Below are positions 1 through 8,212 of a DNA stretch of 37,107 bases, piece after piece. Location of the stretch: assembly GCA_045600525.1 (NCBI GenBank), contig JAZRYC010000040.1, positions 1-37,107 of the forward strand. Reading direction: 5' to 3'. Both the position numbers and the translations under genes were made by a program. The notes below the pieces were generated by a model. It did no database searches. It saw nothing but the letters and a program-made list of their open reading frames with translations, and was not told the DNA's origin. This DNA is from F23-D06 sp045600525 (lineage in GTDB: Bacteria > Bacteroidota > Bacteroidia > Bacteroidales > WCHB1-69). Position 1 is the stretch's first letter. The number at the start of each line of letters is the position of its first letter.

Positions 1-860
1 ATATGGGCCACATGTATAGATTCCCCCCTACGTTCAATCATTTGAATAATATGATAGCCTGCCTGGGTTTTCACAATTTGTGAAATTTCGCCGGACTTCA
101 AGTTAAAGGCCACCGCCTCAAACTCAGGATACAGGGTTCCACGCTCCACAAAACCGATATCGCCTCCCTTGGAGGCGCTACCCGGATCGTCAGAATAAAG
201 ACGTGCCAACATGGAAAACTTTTCTCCGCGAAGAACGCGTTCGCGATACTCGTTAAGTCGAGCCTTCACGGACTCAATTTCTTCCTCACTCACAACGGGG
301 ACCTTCACAATTTCACCAAACTGATAAGAGGTAGGCACAATAGGCATACTATCCACATTCATCCTTGAAGCAAATTGTTTCACTTCGGATGGCGTGACCG
401 TGATCTTACCCGTAATGCGTTGCTGTTCATTCTCAATCAGCGTCTGCTCATACATCATTTCGCGCAAGTCCTTCTTGATTTCAGACATTGACTTATGGAA
501 ATAATCTTCAATATATTTTGTATTTCCACCAACCTGCTGCAAGAAATAGGATATTCTGGAATTGATCCGATAATCAATTTCCTCATCTGAGACCTCAATA
601 CTATCCAATTCTGCCTGATTGACCAGCAATTTATTGAACACCAATGTCTCCAAAATATAGCACTTGGTTTCTTCAGGATCCTCCACTGTGGTAAACTGAG
701 ACGTGTAATCCAGATAGTGTTTCTCCAAATCGGACTTCATGATGATTTCCTTTCCGATAACAGCCACAATGCCATCTACGGAGACGCCACTATTTTGCGC
801 ACAGACTGCGAAAAAACCGAGAACGGCCAGAATGCATAGAAGAATTTTCTTATTCATCTC
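1..860 (-). CDS. SurA-like periplasmic peptidylprolyl isomerase (3' end cut by window)
   Basis: The reading frame is open from ATG at 860 to the window edge, giving 286 codons without a stop, so the C-terminus is missing. The product starts with a signal peptide (MNKKILLLCILAVLGFFAVCAQ). A SurA N-domain-like helical region follows (about residues 25-165, with VDGIVAVIGKEIIMKSDLE near the start). A parvulin/rotamase domain begins near residue 175, with SDDPGSASKGGDIGFVERG and the family-typical AGYHIIQMIERR stretch. Parvulin-type isomerases of this kind chaperone outer-membrane proteins in the periplasm. It lies downstream of rpmH on the same strand but probably has its own promoter, because a terminator separates them. 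The assignment to the PpiC/SurA family is firm; which of the several paralogues usual in Bacteroidota it is cannot be told. Confidence 0.88.
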
Positions 861-898
861 TTCGAAATAACTACAACAAAATCGCACAAAAGCGGGGG

Positions 899-906
899 CG
901 AAAATA
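899..906 (-). promoter_or_regulatory. Possible -7 promoter element for the SurA-like gene
   Basis: The minus strand reads TATTTTCG, one mismatch from the Bacteroidota -7 consensus TAnnTTTG, 38 nt before the start codon. It sits immediately downstream of the rpmH terminator stem, so terminator T-tract and promoter are merged. No convincing -33 TTTG was found. Confidence 0.3.
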
Positions 907-935
907 CAAAAAAAAGAAGACGACTGCCTTCTTTT
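903..935 (-). terminator. Intrinsic terminator after rpmH
   Basis: On the minus strand AAAAGAAG pairs perfectly with CTTCTTTT (928-935 with 912-919). A G-T and a C-G pair extend the stem inward, leaving an AGTC tetraloop, and a run of T follows. It lies 28 bases after the rpmH stop codon and fits a rho-independent terminator. Confidence 0.65.
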
Positions 936-962
936 CATGTTAAAACGCAAAGTGTTTCAGAA

Positions 963-1121
963 TTATTTTCTGCCAAGGCTTTCGTCAGAAACCGTTAATT
1001 TCTTTCTACCTTTAGCTCTGCGGGCAGCCAATACGCGGCGACCATTTGCAGTGGACATTCTCTCTCTGAAACCATGTTTGTTTCTGCGTCTTTCGTTTGA
1101 AGGTTGATATGTTCTTTTCAT
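963..1121 (-). CDS. rpmH: Ribosomal protein L34 (bL34)
   Basis: This short gene encodes 52 residues, starting MKRTYQPSNERRRNKHGFRE and ending KKLTVSDESLGRK. The MKRT.QPS..+R...HGFR.RM.T..GR.VL..RR.KGR..L pattern is diagnostic of bL34, a small, very basic protein of the large ribosomal subunit. The Bacteroidota C-terminal extension (KKLTVSDESLGRK) is present. In many bacteria rpmH is followed by rnpA (RNase P protein); here the next gene on the strand is instead the SurA-like isomerase, and a terminator separates them, so rpmH seems to be transcribed alone. The ATG at 1121 is the only sensible start. Confidence 0.97.
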   Translation of the reverse strand: MKRTYQPSNERRRNKHGFRERMSTANGRRVLAARRAKGRKKLTVSDESLGRK

Positions 1122-1161
1122 CTTATTAAATGTTTATTTTTTCATACATTTTTTGGGGCGG

Positions 1162-1192
1162 CAAAAATACATTTTTTTTAATATCATCCAAC
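1162..1192 (-). promoter_or_regulatory. Promoter of rpmH, Bacteroidota sigma type
   Basis: On the minus strand the -7 element TATTTTTG (1169-1162) matches TAnnTTTG exactly. It is preceded, after exactly 19 nt, by GTTG (1192-1189), close to the -33 TTTG consensus. The -7 element lies 40 nt before the rpmH start. It is the best two-part match to the Bacteroidota consensus in the window. Confidence 0.55.
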
Positions 1193-1317
1193 ATTCTTCT
1201 GTTAAAAAATTTTTATTACTATGCATTGAACCAAAAAAACTTTTCAAAAAAACGTCCCATAGCTATTTTTTTGCTATTATTGCTTCCCTTTTTATGCTAA
1301 TTAAAAATAAGACCTAT

Positions 1318-3774
1318 ATGAATAAGCGCTACACCTTTTTATTTATTATCATTTCATTGATAATCAGTAATTTTTCTTTCGCTCAAACAGAGAATCCATA
1401 TATTGGTTTCAATCCTGAGACGCTGAAGGAAAATGCAAAATACACTCGCAATTTCAGTCCAAACGACTATGATGAAGAAGTTCTATACGCCTGCATTACC
1501 GACATGTTGAATATGGCGCGCATGGAATACAGATTCCTTTCCGGGCTGAAACATGACGAAAGAATTGACTCAACAGCACAATTCCAGGCCGATTATCAAG
1601 CCTCCAAAGACGAAAAAACCGAAGAGAACAATGCTCCTTACAAAACACTGCCCTATCGTCTTCGTAAATACGGGCTCGCAGGGAACGGCGCAGAATTGGT
1701 CACCAAGACAAAAGCCTATTTGGGAGAAAACGAATATTCCTATTACGATCTCAGCCTTTCCGCCGTACAAAACCTTTTAAAAAACATTAAGACTGCGGAA
1801 ATACTATTGGACAAAAGACACACCTACGTCGGTATCGGATTCAATGTGGACGAGATGATGAAAAGCATGTACATCTCGCTTGTATTCGGAAACGATCGAA
1901 CCTTTAACGAATACAAGGCCGCCTATGGCGCCAAAGACCTCCCTTATACAAAAGGACAAGGCGGTTTAAAGGCCTATGACGATAAAATATGCAAAAAATG
2001 CGCAAACGAACCCGGTCTGGAAGTCCTATCCGACTACATTAGTCTTGACAAAAAAGGAGATGTTTACATTATCTGCCAAGATTACAAAGGATTGAAGAAA
2101 CTCATCGGCAAAGAGGGGGACGCCATCGCCATTGACTTTGTACAGCACAGCCAGTACGAATGCGACAATTTCACCGTGGATTATGACATGTCGCACCGCG
2201 GCACCATTAGCAAGCCCATCACCTTTGAAGCTTTAATGGAAGCCAACGAGAACACCAATCTTAAATCCGGCAAGCTGATTGCCAAAGTGGCCACTCTCCC
2301 TGAGACTATTGACCTTAACAGCGACTTAGACCTCAACATCTTGGTGCTTAAAGAAGGCAATCGTGTATGCCGCACCATCATTGCCAAAAACATTGAAGCC
2401 AAAAACGCGGCATACGCCGAAAAGATCAACTTCATCAAAGACCAACAGAGCATCAAGGCCACAGGCGAATGGGTTCCTTCTACGGAAACTGGTGATTTCA
2501 GTGTATCATTCCCATACATTCATAAAAAGACGGACTACACGATATCGGAATTTGACTCATTAGTCAGCAATATGGATGTTCCCGAATATACCATTAACAA
2601 AATTGAAATCATCGCCCACAACTCCCCCAACTATTATAAAGATGCCAATTATCAGAAAATCCAACAAAAACGTGCAGACTTTTTAAAGAAAAGCATGCTT
2701 GCCAAATACCCCGGCGTTGAAATCACCATTAGTTATGACTATTGTTGGGAATCCTTCAAGAAAAACATCGTAAACAGCAGCGAATATTATGATTTAAGTT
2801 TCCTAACATTGGATGAGGCCGCCCGCCAGCTCCGCGCCGATAGCTGGGCTCTAAAAAGTTTAGACAGCGCCTACCTTGCACCCTGCCGTTTCTACGAAAT
2901 AAAATACTACGTAACCTATCCTATTGAAAATACGGACAACGCCGAAAATTTCTGCATATGGAAATTCAACAACGCCATTGCAAACAAAAACAAAGGCTTG
3001 GCCATGTCTATAGAAAACTATATCATCAGCCAAGTGGAGAATGGAGCCTTTTCCACTGAACCATTGAAAAAAATGAACATACCCAACACCAAGGAACATC
3101 AGGCCATGTTGAACAACAGACTTTATATGAAATATTTCAAATCTTCAAAACTCACTAGCGACATCCAATCCGAAATGTCTTCCATATTCAACCTCAATCC
3201 TACGAACCAACTGCTTTTGTTCAACACAACGGTATGTGATGTCTTCTCTGGGAAAATAACCTCCACAGCCGATATTGCCAAAACACAAGCCAACATCGAC
3301 AAACTATATACGATCCCCGATGTACCCAAAGACCGCATCAATAGTATGAACATGGAATACCAATTAAAAATAGTGGAATACTTGGACACCGCTGCCGTAA
3401 CAACGGAAACATCCGCCTTAAGCACAGCGACTTTTGCGAAAATCAAGGAAATCCGTAATCCCGTTCTCGACAGCTGGCAGAACGCCTACAAACTTGCCTC
3501 CTACTTCTTAAAAAAATACGACTACTCATACGCGCTTTCCCTCATGGATCCATTCTTGGACGACAAGACCATTTCTGAAGACTTCATCTTCTCCTACGTT
3601 TCTATTGCCGCCCATAGTGAAGAGACCTATTTGAGTTCCCTCTTCACCAAGGCCGTCCAACTGGCATCTGAAAAGAATCCGGCACGTCTTTGCGGGCTTT
3701 TCGACAAACTCCCCTATTGTGTTCTTGAGAATGAAGACGTCAAAAAAATCGTTTGCAAAGCCTGTGACAGATAA
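1318..3774 (+). CDS. Exported CAP-like multidomain protein of unknown function
   Basis: The product is 818 residues. I start it at ATG 1318 because it opens with a clear signal peptide (MNKRYTFLFIIISLIISNFS, cleavage near residue 23); the frame extends upstream to 1153, but that part is AT-rich, non-coding in style and would bury the signal. Residues about 55-192 resemble a CAP/SCP domain: a helix with NMARMEYR, a GLAGNGAELV segment, then HTYVGIGFNVDE followed by a strand ending SLVFGN. The middle (about 395-480) contains INKIEIIAHNSPN and QQKRADFLKKSMLAKYPG, which recall OmpA-like peptidoglycan-binding folds, but weakly. The last 200 residues look alpha-helical, possibly repeat-like, and the tail is cysteine-bearing (CKACDR). 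No T9SS C-terminal sorting domain is visible. It stands alone. Function is unknown; the CAP assignment is a pattern judgement. Confidence 0.7.
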   Translation: MNKRYTFLFIIISLIISNFSFAQTENPYIGFNPETLKENAKYTRNFSPNDYDEEVLYACITDMLNMARMEYRFLSGLKHDERIDSTAQFQADYQASKDEKTEENNAPYKTLPYRLRKYGLAGNGAELVTKTKAYLGENEYSYYDLSLSAVQNLLKNIKTAEILLDKRHTYVGIGFNVDEMMKSMYISLVFGNDRTFNEYKAAYGAKDLPYTKGQGGLKAYDDKICKKCANEPGLEVLSDYISLDKKGDVYIICQDYKGLKKLIGKEGDAIAIDFVQHSQYECDNFTVDYDMSHRGTISKPITFEALMEANENTNLKSGKLIAKVATLPETIDLNSDLDLNILVLKEGNRVCRTIIAKNIEAKNAAYAEKINFIKDQQSIKATGEWVPSTETGDFSVSFPYIHKKTDYTISEFDSLVSNMDVPEYTINKIEIIAHNSPNYYKDANYQKIQQKRADFLKKSMLAKYPGVEITISYDYCWESFKKNIVNSSEYYDLSFLTLDEAARQLRADSWALKSLDSAYLAPCRFYEIKYYVTYPIENTDNAENFCIWKFNNAIANKNKGLAMSIENYIISQVENGAFSTEPLKKMNIPNTKEHQAMLNNRLYMKYFKSSKLTSDIQSEMSSIFNLNPTNQLLLFNTTVCDVFSGKITSTADIAKTQANIDKLYTIPDVPKDRINSMNMEYQLKIVEYLDTAAVTTETSALSTATFAKIKEIRNPVLDSWQNAYKLASYFLKKYDYSYALSLMDPFLDDKTISEDFIFSYVSIAAHSEETYLSSLFTKAVQLASEKNPARLCGLFDKLPYCVLENEDVKKIVCKACDR

Positions 3775-3862
3775 CGATTCCATCCGCCATTATCATCCAA
3801 CCATATATATACCGAACTAACGTCACAAGTTTCGGAAAGTCTCATTTATTACTCTGTCGCTC

Positions 3863-4912
3863 ATGGTAGAAGAACTTGAAACAACTGTTCAGGAATCCAA
3901 CGAACTATACGAACACTTCAGATTCATCGTGGATCCCGGAACCGAATTGCTCCGCATCGACAAATACCTTTTCAACCTAATCAAACACACCTCCCGAAAC
4001 AAAGTTCAACAGGCGGCGAAGGCAGGCTGTATTTTGGTGAATGGGAAAGCAGAGAAACAGAACTACAAAGTCCATCCAAACGATGTGATTTCCGTTTTGA
4101 TGCCCAATCCGCCCCGCGACACGGAAATCATCCCGGAGGACATCCCCCTCAACATTGTGTATGAAGATGACGACCTAATGATCATCAACAAGGAACCGGG
4201 CATGGTCGTTCATCCTGCCTTTGGAAATTTCACAGGCACCATGGTGAATGCCCTCTATTATTATTTTAAAGACGATAAGCTTCCCGATGGATCACCGCTA
4301 AAGCCTTTACTAGTACACCGAATCGACAAAAACACATCCGGACTTATTGCTGTCACAAAGAACGAGTTGGCGCAAATGCGACTGGCCAAAGTTTTTTTCG
4401 ACCACAACTTAGAACGCAAATACTGGGCACTGGCCTGGGGAGACTTTGAGGAAGACGAGGGAACTATTGTAGGCAATGTCGGACGGCATCCCAAAGACCG
4501 AATGATCATGACCGTCTTTCCCGAAGGAAGCGAACAAGGAAAGCATGCCGTCACCCATTGGAAAGTCATAGAAAGATTTGGTTACGTCACCTTGGTGGAA
4601 TGTCAGTTGGAGACCGGGCGGACGCATCAAATCCGCGTGCACATGCAATCCATCGGACATCCTCTTTTTAATGATGAATCATACGGCGGACATCGCATTC
4701 TCAAAGGAACCACTTTTTCAAAATACCAACAATTCATCCGAAATTGTTTTGCTATAATGCCGCGTCAGGCGCTTCATGCCAAATCCATTGGCTTTGAGCA
4801 TCCCATTACCGGTAAAAAGGTCCTTTTCGAATCAGATTTGCCAAATGATTTTCAATCTGTATTGGAAAAATGGAGGACTTATATTTCCTGCAACAAACTG
4901 ACAGAAGAATGA
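3863..4912 (+). CDS. rluD: RluD-family large-subunit rRNA pseudouridine synthase
   Basis: The product has 349 residues with the usual RluA/RluD layout. An N-terminal S4 RNA-binding domain covers about residues 28-82 (RIDKYLFNLIKHTSRNKVQQ). A catalytic domain from about 95 contains the family signature VHRIDKNTSGL, with catalytic Asp at about residue 155, and the later GRTHQIRVHMQSIGHP motif. The S4 domain plus length point to RluD, which in E. coli modifies 23S rRNA helix 69 (U1911, U1915, U1917); the exact targets here are inferred. The gene stands alone with an 88-base spacer behind the CAP-like gene and converges on the chromate transporter genes with only 14 bases between stop codons. Confidence 0.93.
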   Translation: MVEELETTVQESNELYEHFRFIVDPGTELLRIDKYLFNLIKHTSRNKVQQAAKAGCILVNGKAEKQNYKVHPNDVISVLMPNPPRDTEIIPEDIPLNIVYEDDDLMIINKEPGMVVHPAFGNFTGTMVNALYYYFKDDKLPDGSPLKPLLVHRIDKNTSGLIAVTKNELAQMRLAKVFFDHNLERKYWALAWGDFEEDEGTIVGNVGRHPKDRMIMTVFPEGSEQGKHAVTHWKVIERFGYVTLVECQLETGRTHQIRVHMQSIGHPLFNDESYGGHRILKGTTFSKYQQFIRNCFAIMPRQALHAKSIGFEHPITGKKVLFESDLPNDFQSVLEKWRTYISCNKLTEE

Positions 4913-4926
4913 GAGCCAGCCACCCT

Positions 4927-5508
4927 CTACGTCCATCCATATAAAAAGAAACCAACCAAGCCAGACAGTAAAATCAATAAAATAGGACTGACTTTGAATT
5001 TATAGGAAGCGGAAAATACGCCCAAGAAAATCAACAAACTGCACACGAACTGTCCTTTTGAATCCCGCGGAGTTCCAAAATTTTCGGCAGACACAAGGGA
5101 TAGTGCGGCGGCAGCAATCAGGCCGATAATCGCCAGACGAAGAACAAACAAGGTTTTTTCTATAAGATAATGATCTTTATGTTTCAACAAGAAACGACTC
5201 ACCAAAAGCATCAGTAAAAACGGGAGCAGAATTACGGAAAACGACGCGAGGAAGGCACCCAGCACCCCCATCCATTCGGTATATCCCGCATTCACCACGG
5301 CGGTATACCCGGTATAGGTTGCCGTATTTATACCCACCGGACCGGGTGTTATCTGAGAAGTGGCCACAACATCAGTAAATTCTTGCGCCGTCAGCCAGGC
5401 ATTATTCTCCACCACCTCATGCTGTATCAAGGCAATCATAGCATAACCACCGCCGAATGTAAAGATGCCTATTTTGAGAAATGTCAGAAAAAGTCTTAGA
5501 AAAATCAT
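4927..5508 (-). CDS. Chromate transporter family protein, second half-size subunit
   Basis: The 193-residue membrane protein has the CHR-domain signature near its N-terminus (FLKIGIFTFGGGYAMIALIQ, with a following GPVGINTATYTGY segment) and about six hydrophobic segments. Short-chain CHR proteins work as heteromeric pairs, each equal to one half of the fused ChrA. This gene overlaps the upstream half by 4 bases (ATGA, 5505-5508), which indicates translational coupling. Family members export chromate in some bacteria, but the substrate here is not shown by the sequence; the ChrA name is avoided for that reason. Confidence 0.88.
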   Translation of the reverse strand: MIFLRLFLTFLKIGIFTFGGGYAMIALIQHEVVENNAWLTAQEFTDVVATSQITPGPVGINTATYTGYTAVVNAGYTEWMGVLGAFLASFSVILLPFLLMLLVSRFLLKHKDHYLIEKTLFVLRLAIIGLIAAAALSLVSAENFGTPRDSKGQFVCSLLIFLGVFSASYKFKVSPILLILLSGLVGFFLYGWT

Positions 5509-6056
5509 TTCCGTTCCTCCTTCCTATGAATCCATTTCCCATATAGGAGGCCTCCCATAATAGCTGCAAGAACCACCCATGTGGGAGAAACACCCATCCA
5601 ATAAATCAGCAACGCGGCCAAAAGAGGAATCCACACATTACGCCACGAAATCTTAGCCGTCTTCGCCATCGTAAACACAGGAGCGGCAATCAATGCCACA
5701 ACGGCAGGCCGAACGCCCTTGAAAATGGCTTCTGCAACGGCATTACCCTTGAGGAAACGGAAACATGTGGCAAGACCCAAGATAATGAGGATGGGAACAA
5801 TCACATTACCAACCACAGCAGCAACCGCCCCACGAATCCCACGCATACGGAAGCCGATATTCGTCGCCATATTCACCGCAAACACACCGGGCATCGCTTG
5901 AGATAACGCAAGAATATCCATAAACGAGGCACGATCCAACCACCCCCTCCGATCCACGATCTCCTTTTCCATCAGGGGAATCATCGCGTACCCACCACCT
6001 ATCGTGAACGTACCGATTTTAAAAAACGACCAAAAGAGTTGCAGCGACTTAAACAA
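5505..6056 (-). CDS. Chromate transporter family protein, first half-size subunit
   Basis: The 183-residue product carries the same CHR signature (FFKIGTFTIGGGYAMIPLME, then DRRGWLD and QAMPGVFAVNMATNIGFRMRG) and five or six hydrophobic stretches, ending in a basic tail (HRKEERK). It is the first gene of a two-gene operon with the following CHR gene, overlapping it by 4 bases. The pair gives the two homologous halves that long-chain ChrA proteins carry in one chain. It diverges from the ATP synthase genes. Substrate is unproven. Confidence 0.88.
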   Translation of the reverse strand: MFKSLQLFWSFFKIGTFTIGGGYAMIPLMEKEIVDRRGWLDRASFMDILALSQAMPGVFAVNMATNIGFRMRGIRGAVAAVVGNVIVPILIILGLATCFRFLKGNAVAEAIFKGVRPAVVALIAAPVFTMAKTAKISWRNVWIPLLAALLIYWMGVSPTWVVLAAIMGGLLYGKWIHRKEERK

Positions 6057-6076
6057 AACAATAATTTTTGAGGCCG

Positions 6077-6084
6077 CAAAAATA
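6077..6084 (-). promoter_or_regulatory. -7 promoter element for the chromate transporter pair
   Basis: The minus strand reads TATTTTTG, an exact TAnnTTTG match, 20 nt before the start codon at 6056. No -33 TTTG at the expected distance was seen. The opposite strand of this 106-base divergent spacer must also hold the atpB promoter; TATATTG near 6095 is a weak candidate. Confidence 0.4.
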
Positions 6085-6162
6085 GAAAAAATCGTATATT
6101 GCGCCGCTTTTTGAAAAAGGAAGAAAAGAATCTTCCATCAGATTGTATCTAATTGATATTGT

Positions 6163-7281
6163 ATGAATTACAAAAAACTACACGTAACTATTGCGATCTT
6201 TTTCGCAGCGTTTCTATTGGTATTTTCCTCCCATTCGGCATATGCGTCCAAATCTGAGGACAAACCTTTTGATGCAGGTCCGTTCATTATTGAACACGTC
6301 ACAGACAGTTATGGTTGGCATATCTGCGGAGAAGGCGATAAAAGTGTAACCATTCCTCTACCCATCATACTTTGGGACAATGGTCATTTTGTCACCTTCC
6401 TGTCCAACCAATTCCACCATGGAGAAGCAGCCTACAAAGGATACGCCATGGGCTGGGGTGAGCAAAAGGGTTCCATAGTGAAATTAAAGACAGACTACAC
6501 GGGACATTTAGAAGAGGGCATGGAATATCCCGTTGACCATGTCTGTAAGTTTAACATTTCCATCACGAAGAACGTTTGTGCACTCTTCATATCACTAATC
6601 CTTATTGCATGGATATTCCTTGCTGTGGCAAAGCAGTACAAACGTCGTCCCAACCAAGCGCCCCATGGATTGCAGGCACTTATTGAACCTGTTATAGTAT
6701 TTCTTCAGGACGAAGTCATCAATCCATCGCTGGGAAATAAGGCAGAAAAATACACGCCCTACCTGCTCACGCTCTTCTTTTTCATCCTCCTCAACAACCT
6801 CATGGGACTGATCCCCATTTTTCCTGGAGGGGCAAACCTTACGGGCAACATCGCTGTTACAGGAATTTTGGCTTTAATCACCTTCTTCGTGACGCAGTTC
6901 TCCGCAGGTAAAGAATATTGGGTGGATATTGTGAACACACCGGGTGTGCCTTGGTGGTTGAAGATTCCATTGCCTATTATGCCGTTCGTGGAACTTATGG
7001 GTGTGTTCACAAAACCGTTCGTCTTGATGGTGCGACTTTTCGCCAACATTACTGCTGGCCATATCATTGTATTGGGATTTATTTCTTTAATATTCATATT
7101 CGGACAAATGGCACCAGCTATCGGATATGGCGTATCTGTCGTTTCCGTATTCTTCTATATTTTTATGGGATGTCTTGAATTGCTGGTCGCCTTCATCCAA
7201 GCTTTCGTCTTCACCCTGCTGAGTGCCATCTATATTGGCATGGCTTGTGGGCATGAAGAAACGCCTGAAATAGTAAAATAA
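6163..7281 (+). CDS. atpB: ATP synthase F0 subunit a
   Basis: The 372-residue protein is the a subunit, which forms the ion half-channels against the c-ring. A signal-like N-terminus (MNYKKLHVTIAIFFAAFLLVF) and a soluble domain of roughly 120 residues precede the membrane part; this long, His-rich N-terminal extension (HFVTFLSNQFHHGEA) is usual in Bacteroidota and makes the protein longer than the E. coli version (271 residues). Membrane helices run from about residue 140. The invariant stator arginine lies in PFVLMVRLFANITAGH, R291 by codon count. It is the first gene of an operon atpB-atpE-atpF. The F1 genes and the delta subunit are not here. Confidence 0.96.
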   Translation: MNYKKLHVTIAIFFAAFLLVFSSHSAYASKSEDKPFDAGPFIIEHVTDSYGWHICGEGDKSVTIPLPIILWDNGHFVTFLSNQFHHGEAAYKGYAMGWGEQKGSIVKLKTDYTGHLEEGMEYPVDHVCKFNISITKNVCALFISLILIAWIFLAVAKQYKRRPNQAPHGLQALIEPVIVFLQDEVINPSLGNKAEKYTPYLLTLFFFILLNNLMGLIPIFPGGANLTGNIAVTGILALITFFVTQFSAGKEYWVDIVNTPGVPWWLKIPLPIMPFVELMGVFTKPFVLMVRLFANITAGHIIVLGFISLIFIFGQMAPAIGYGVSVVSVFFYIFMGCLELLVAFIQAFVFTLLSAIYIGMACGHEETPEIVK

Positions 7282-7314
7282 ACCTTTTAATAATCATTTT
7301 TAAATCAACTCACT

Positions 7315-7569
7315 ATGTCACTCTTAACAGTATTATTGCAAGCAGCTTCCGTAGCCGTCGGCTACATTGGTGCAGGTATTGGCGCAGGTCTCGCCGCTAT
7401 TGGCGCAGGTCTTGGTATTGGTAACATCGGTAAAGACGCCATGTCCGCAATCGCACGCCAACCCGAAGTCGCTGGCGACATTCGTACAAACATGATCTTG
7501 GCAGCTGCCTTGATCGAAGGTGTCGCATTGTTCGCCATCGTGGTTTGTCTGCTGATCGCAATTAAGTAA
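7315..7569 (+). CDS. atpE: ATP synthase F0 subunit c
   Basis: The 84-residue proteolipid is two hydrophobic helices joined by the polar loop ARQPEVAGDIR. Helix 1 is a glycine-rich GxGxG face (YIGAGIGAGLAAIGAGLGIG) that packs the ring. The ion-carrying carboxylate in helix 2 is E68 in ALIEGVALFAIV. The Na+-binding Gln of helix 1 is replaced by I35, and the residue after the glutamate is Gly69 rather than Ser or Thr, so I infer a proton-driven ring. It is second in the F0 operon, 33 bases after atpB, and is followed by a strong hairpin before atpF. Confidence 0.97.
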   Translation: MSLLTVLLQAASVAVGYIGAGIGAGLAAIGAGLGIGNIGKDAMSAIARQPEVAGDIRTNMILAAALIEGVALFAIVVCLLIAIK

Positions 7570-7576
7570 TTTTCCG

Positions 7577-7617
7577 TAAGTCTTCCCACACGGTTGGTGT
7601 GGAAAGACTTACTTTTT
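7577..7617 (+). promoter_or_regulatory. Stable hairpin between atpE and atpF
   Basis: TAAGTCTTCCCACAC (7577-7591) pairs with GTGTGGAAAGACTTA (7597-7611) with a single mismatch, closing a 5-base GGTTG loop; a short T5 tract (7613-7617) follows after one C. It can act as a partial terminator or as an mRNA 3' stabiliser for the upstream atpBE message. Which of the two is not decided by the sequence. Confidence 0.7.
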
Positions 7618-7658
7618 CAGAACATTTTCTACAACATAATATTTAGCATTACACTTAT

Positions 7659-8153
7659 ATGGAACTCATAAAACCCTCTTTTGGATTAATATTCTGGATG
7701 TTACTCGGTTTTGCCATCCTCTTTTTCATTTTGGCCAAATTTGCCTGGCCGGTAATCACAAAAGGTATTGCCAGTCGCAACAAAAAAATCCAGGACCAAT
7801 TAGACGAAGCCGAAAGAGTACATAGCGAATTGGAAAATCTTAATGCCAAACATGAACAGATGATTCTTCAAGCTAAGGAAGAACGAGACACCATCCTCAA
7901 TGAAGCCCGTTCAATTAGCGAAAAGATGAAGGAAGATGCAAAACAAAAAGCCGACACCGAAGCCCAAATCATCATTGCCGATGCCAAGCAGGCCATTCAA
8001 ATGGAGAAGATGAAGGCTATCACAGACTTAAAGAACGAAATCGCCAATTTCTCCATCAATATTGCCGAAAAGATCATGACGGAAGAATTGTCAGACAAAG
8101 AAAAACAGGAAAGACTCATTGAAAAATGGGTAAACGAAAGTAATCTCAACTAA
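7659..8153 (+). CDS. atpF: ATP synthase F0 subunit b
   Basis: The 164-residue protein is the peripheral-stalk b subunit: one N-terminal membrane helix (about residues 8-28, GLIFWMLLGFAILFFILAKF) followed by a long charged alpha-helix (from about residue 40) with the family's heptad/hendecad pattern, rich in Glu, Lys and Ala. The short C-terminus (LIEKWVNESNLN) is not fused to a delta domain. It is the last gene of this operon; a terminator lies 13 bases after its stop, so atpH, atpA and atpG are not co-transcribed here, unlike the common atpBEFHAG order. Confidence 0.94.
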   Translation: MELIKPSFGLIFWMLLGFAILFFILAKFAWPVITKGIASRNKKIQDQLDEAERVHSELENLNAKHEQMILQAKEERDTILNEARSISEKMKEDAKQKADTEAQIIIADAKQAIQMEKMKAITDLKNEIANFSINIAEKIMTEELSDKEKQERLIEKWVNESNLN

Positions 8154-8165
8154 TCCTGAAATCTC

Positions 8166-8203
8166 AAACATCCTAAATCCTAAAATTAGGATGTTTATTT
8201 TTA
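8166..8203 (+). terminator. Intrinsic terminator after atpF
   Basis: AAACATCCTAA (8166-8176) pairs perfectly with TTAGGATGTTT (8186-8196) around a 9-base loop, and a T-rich tract follows. This ends the atpBEF transcript. Confidence 0.75.
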
Positions 8204-8212
8204 CCTTAAATT

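Noticed and set aside
1153..1317. 55-residue N-terminal extension of the CAP-like protein
   Set aside because: It is AT-rich spacer that overlaps the rpmH promoter; the signal peptide begins at ATG 1318.
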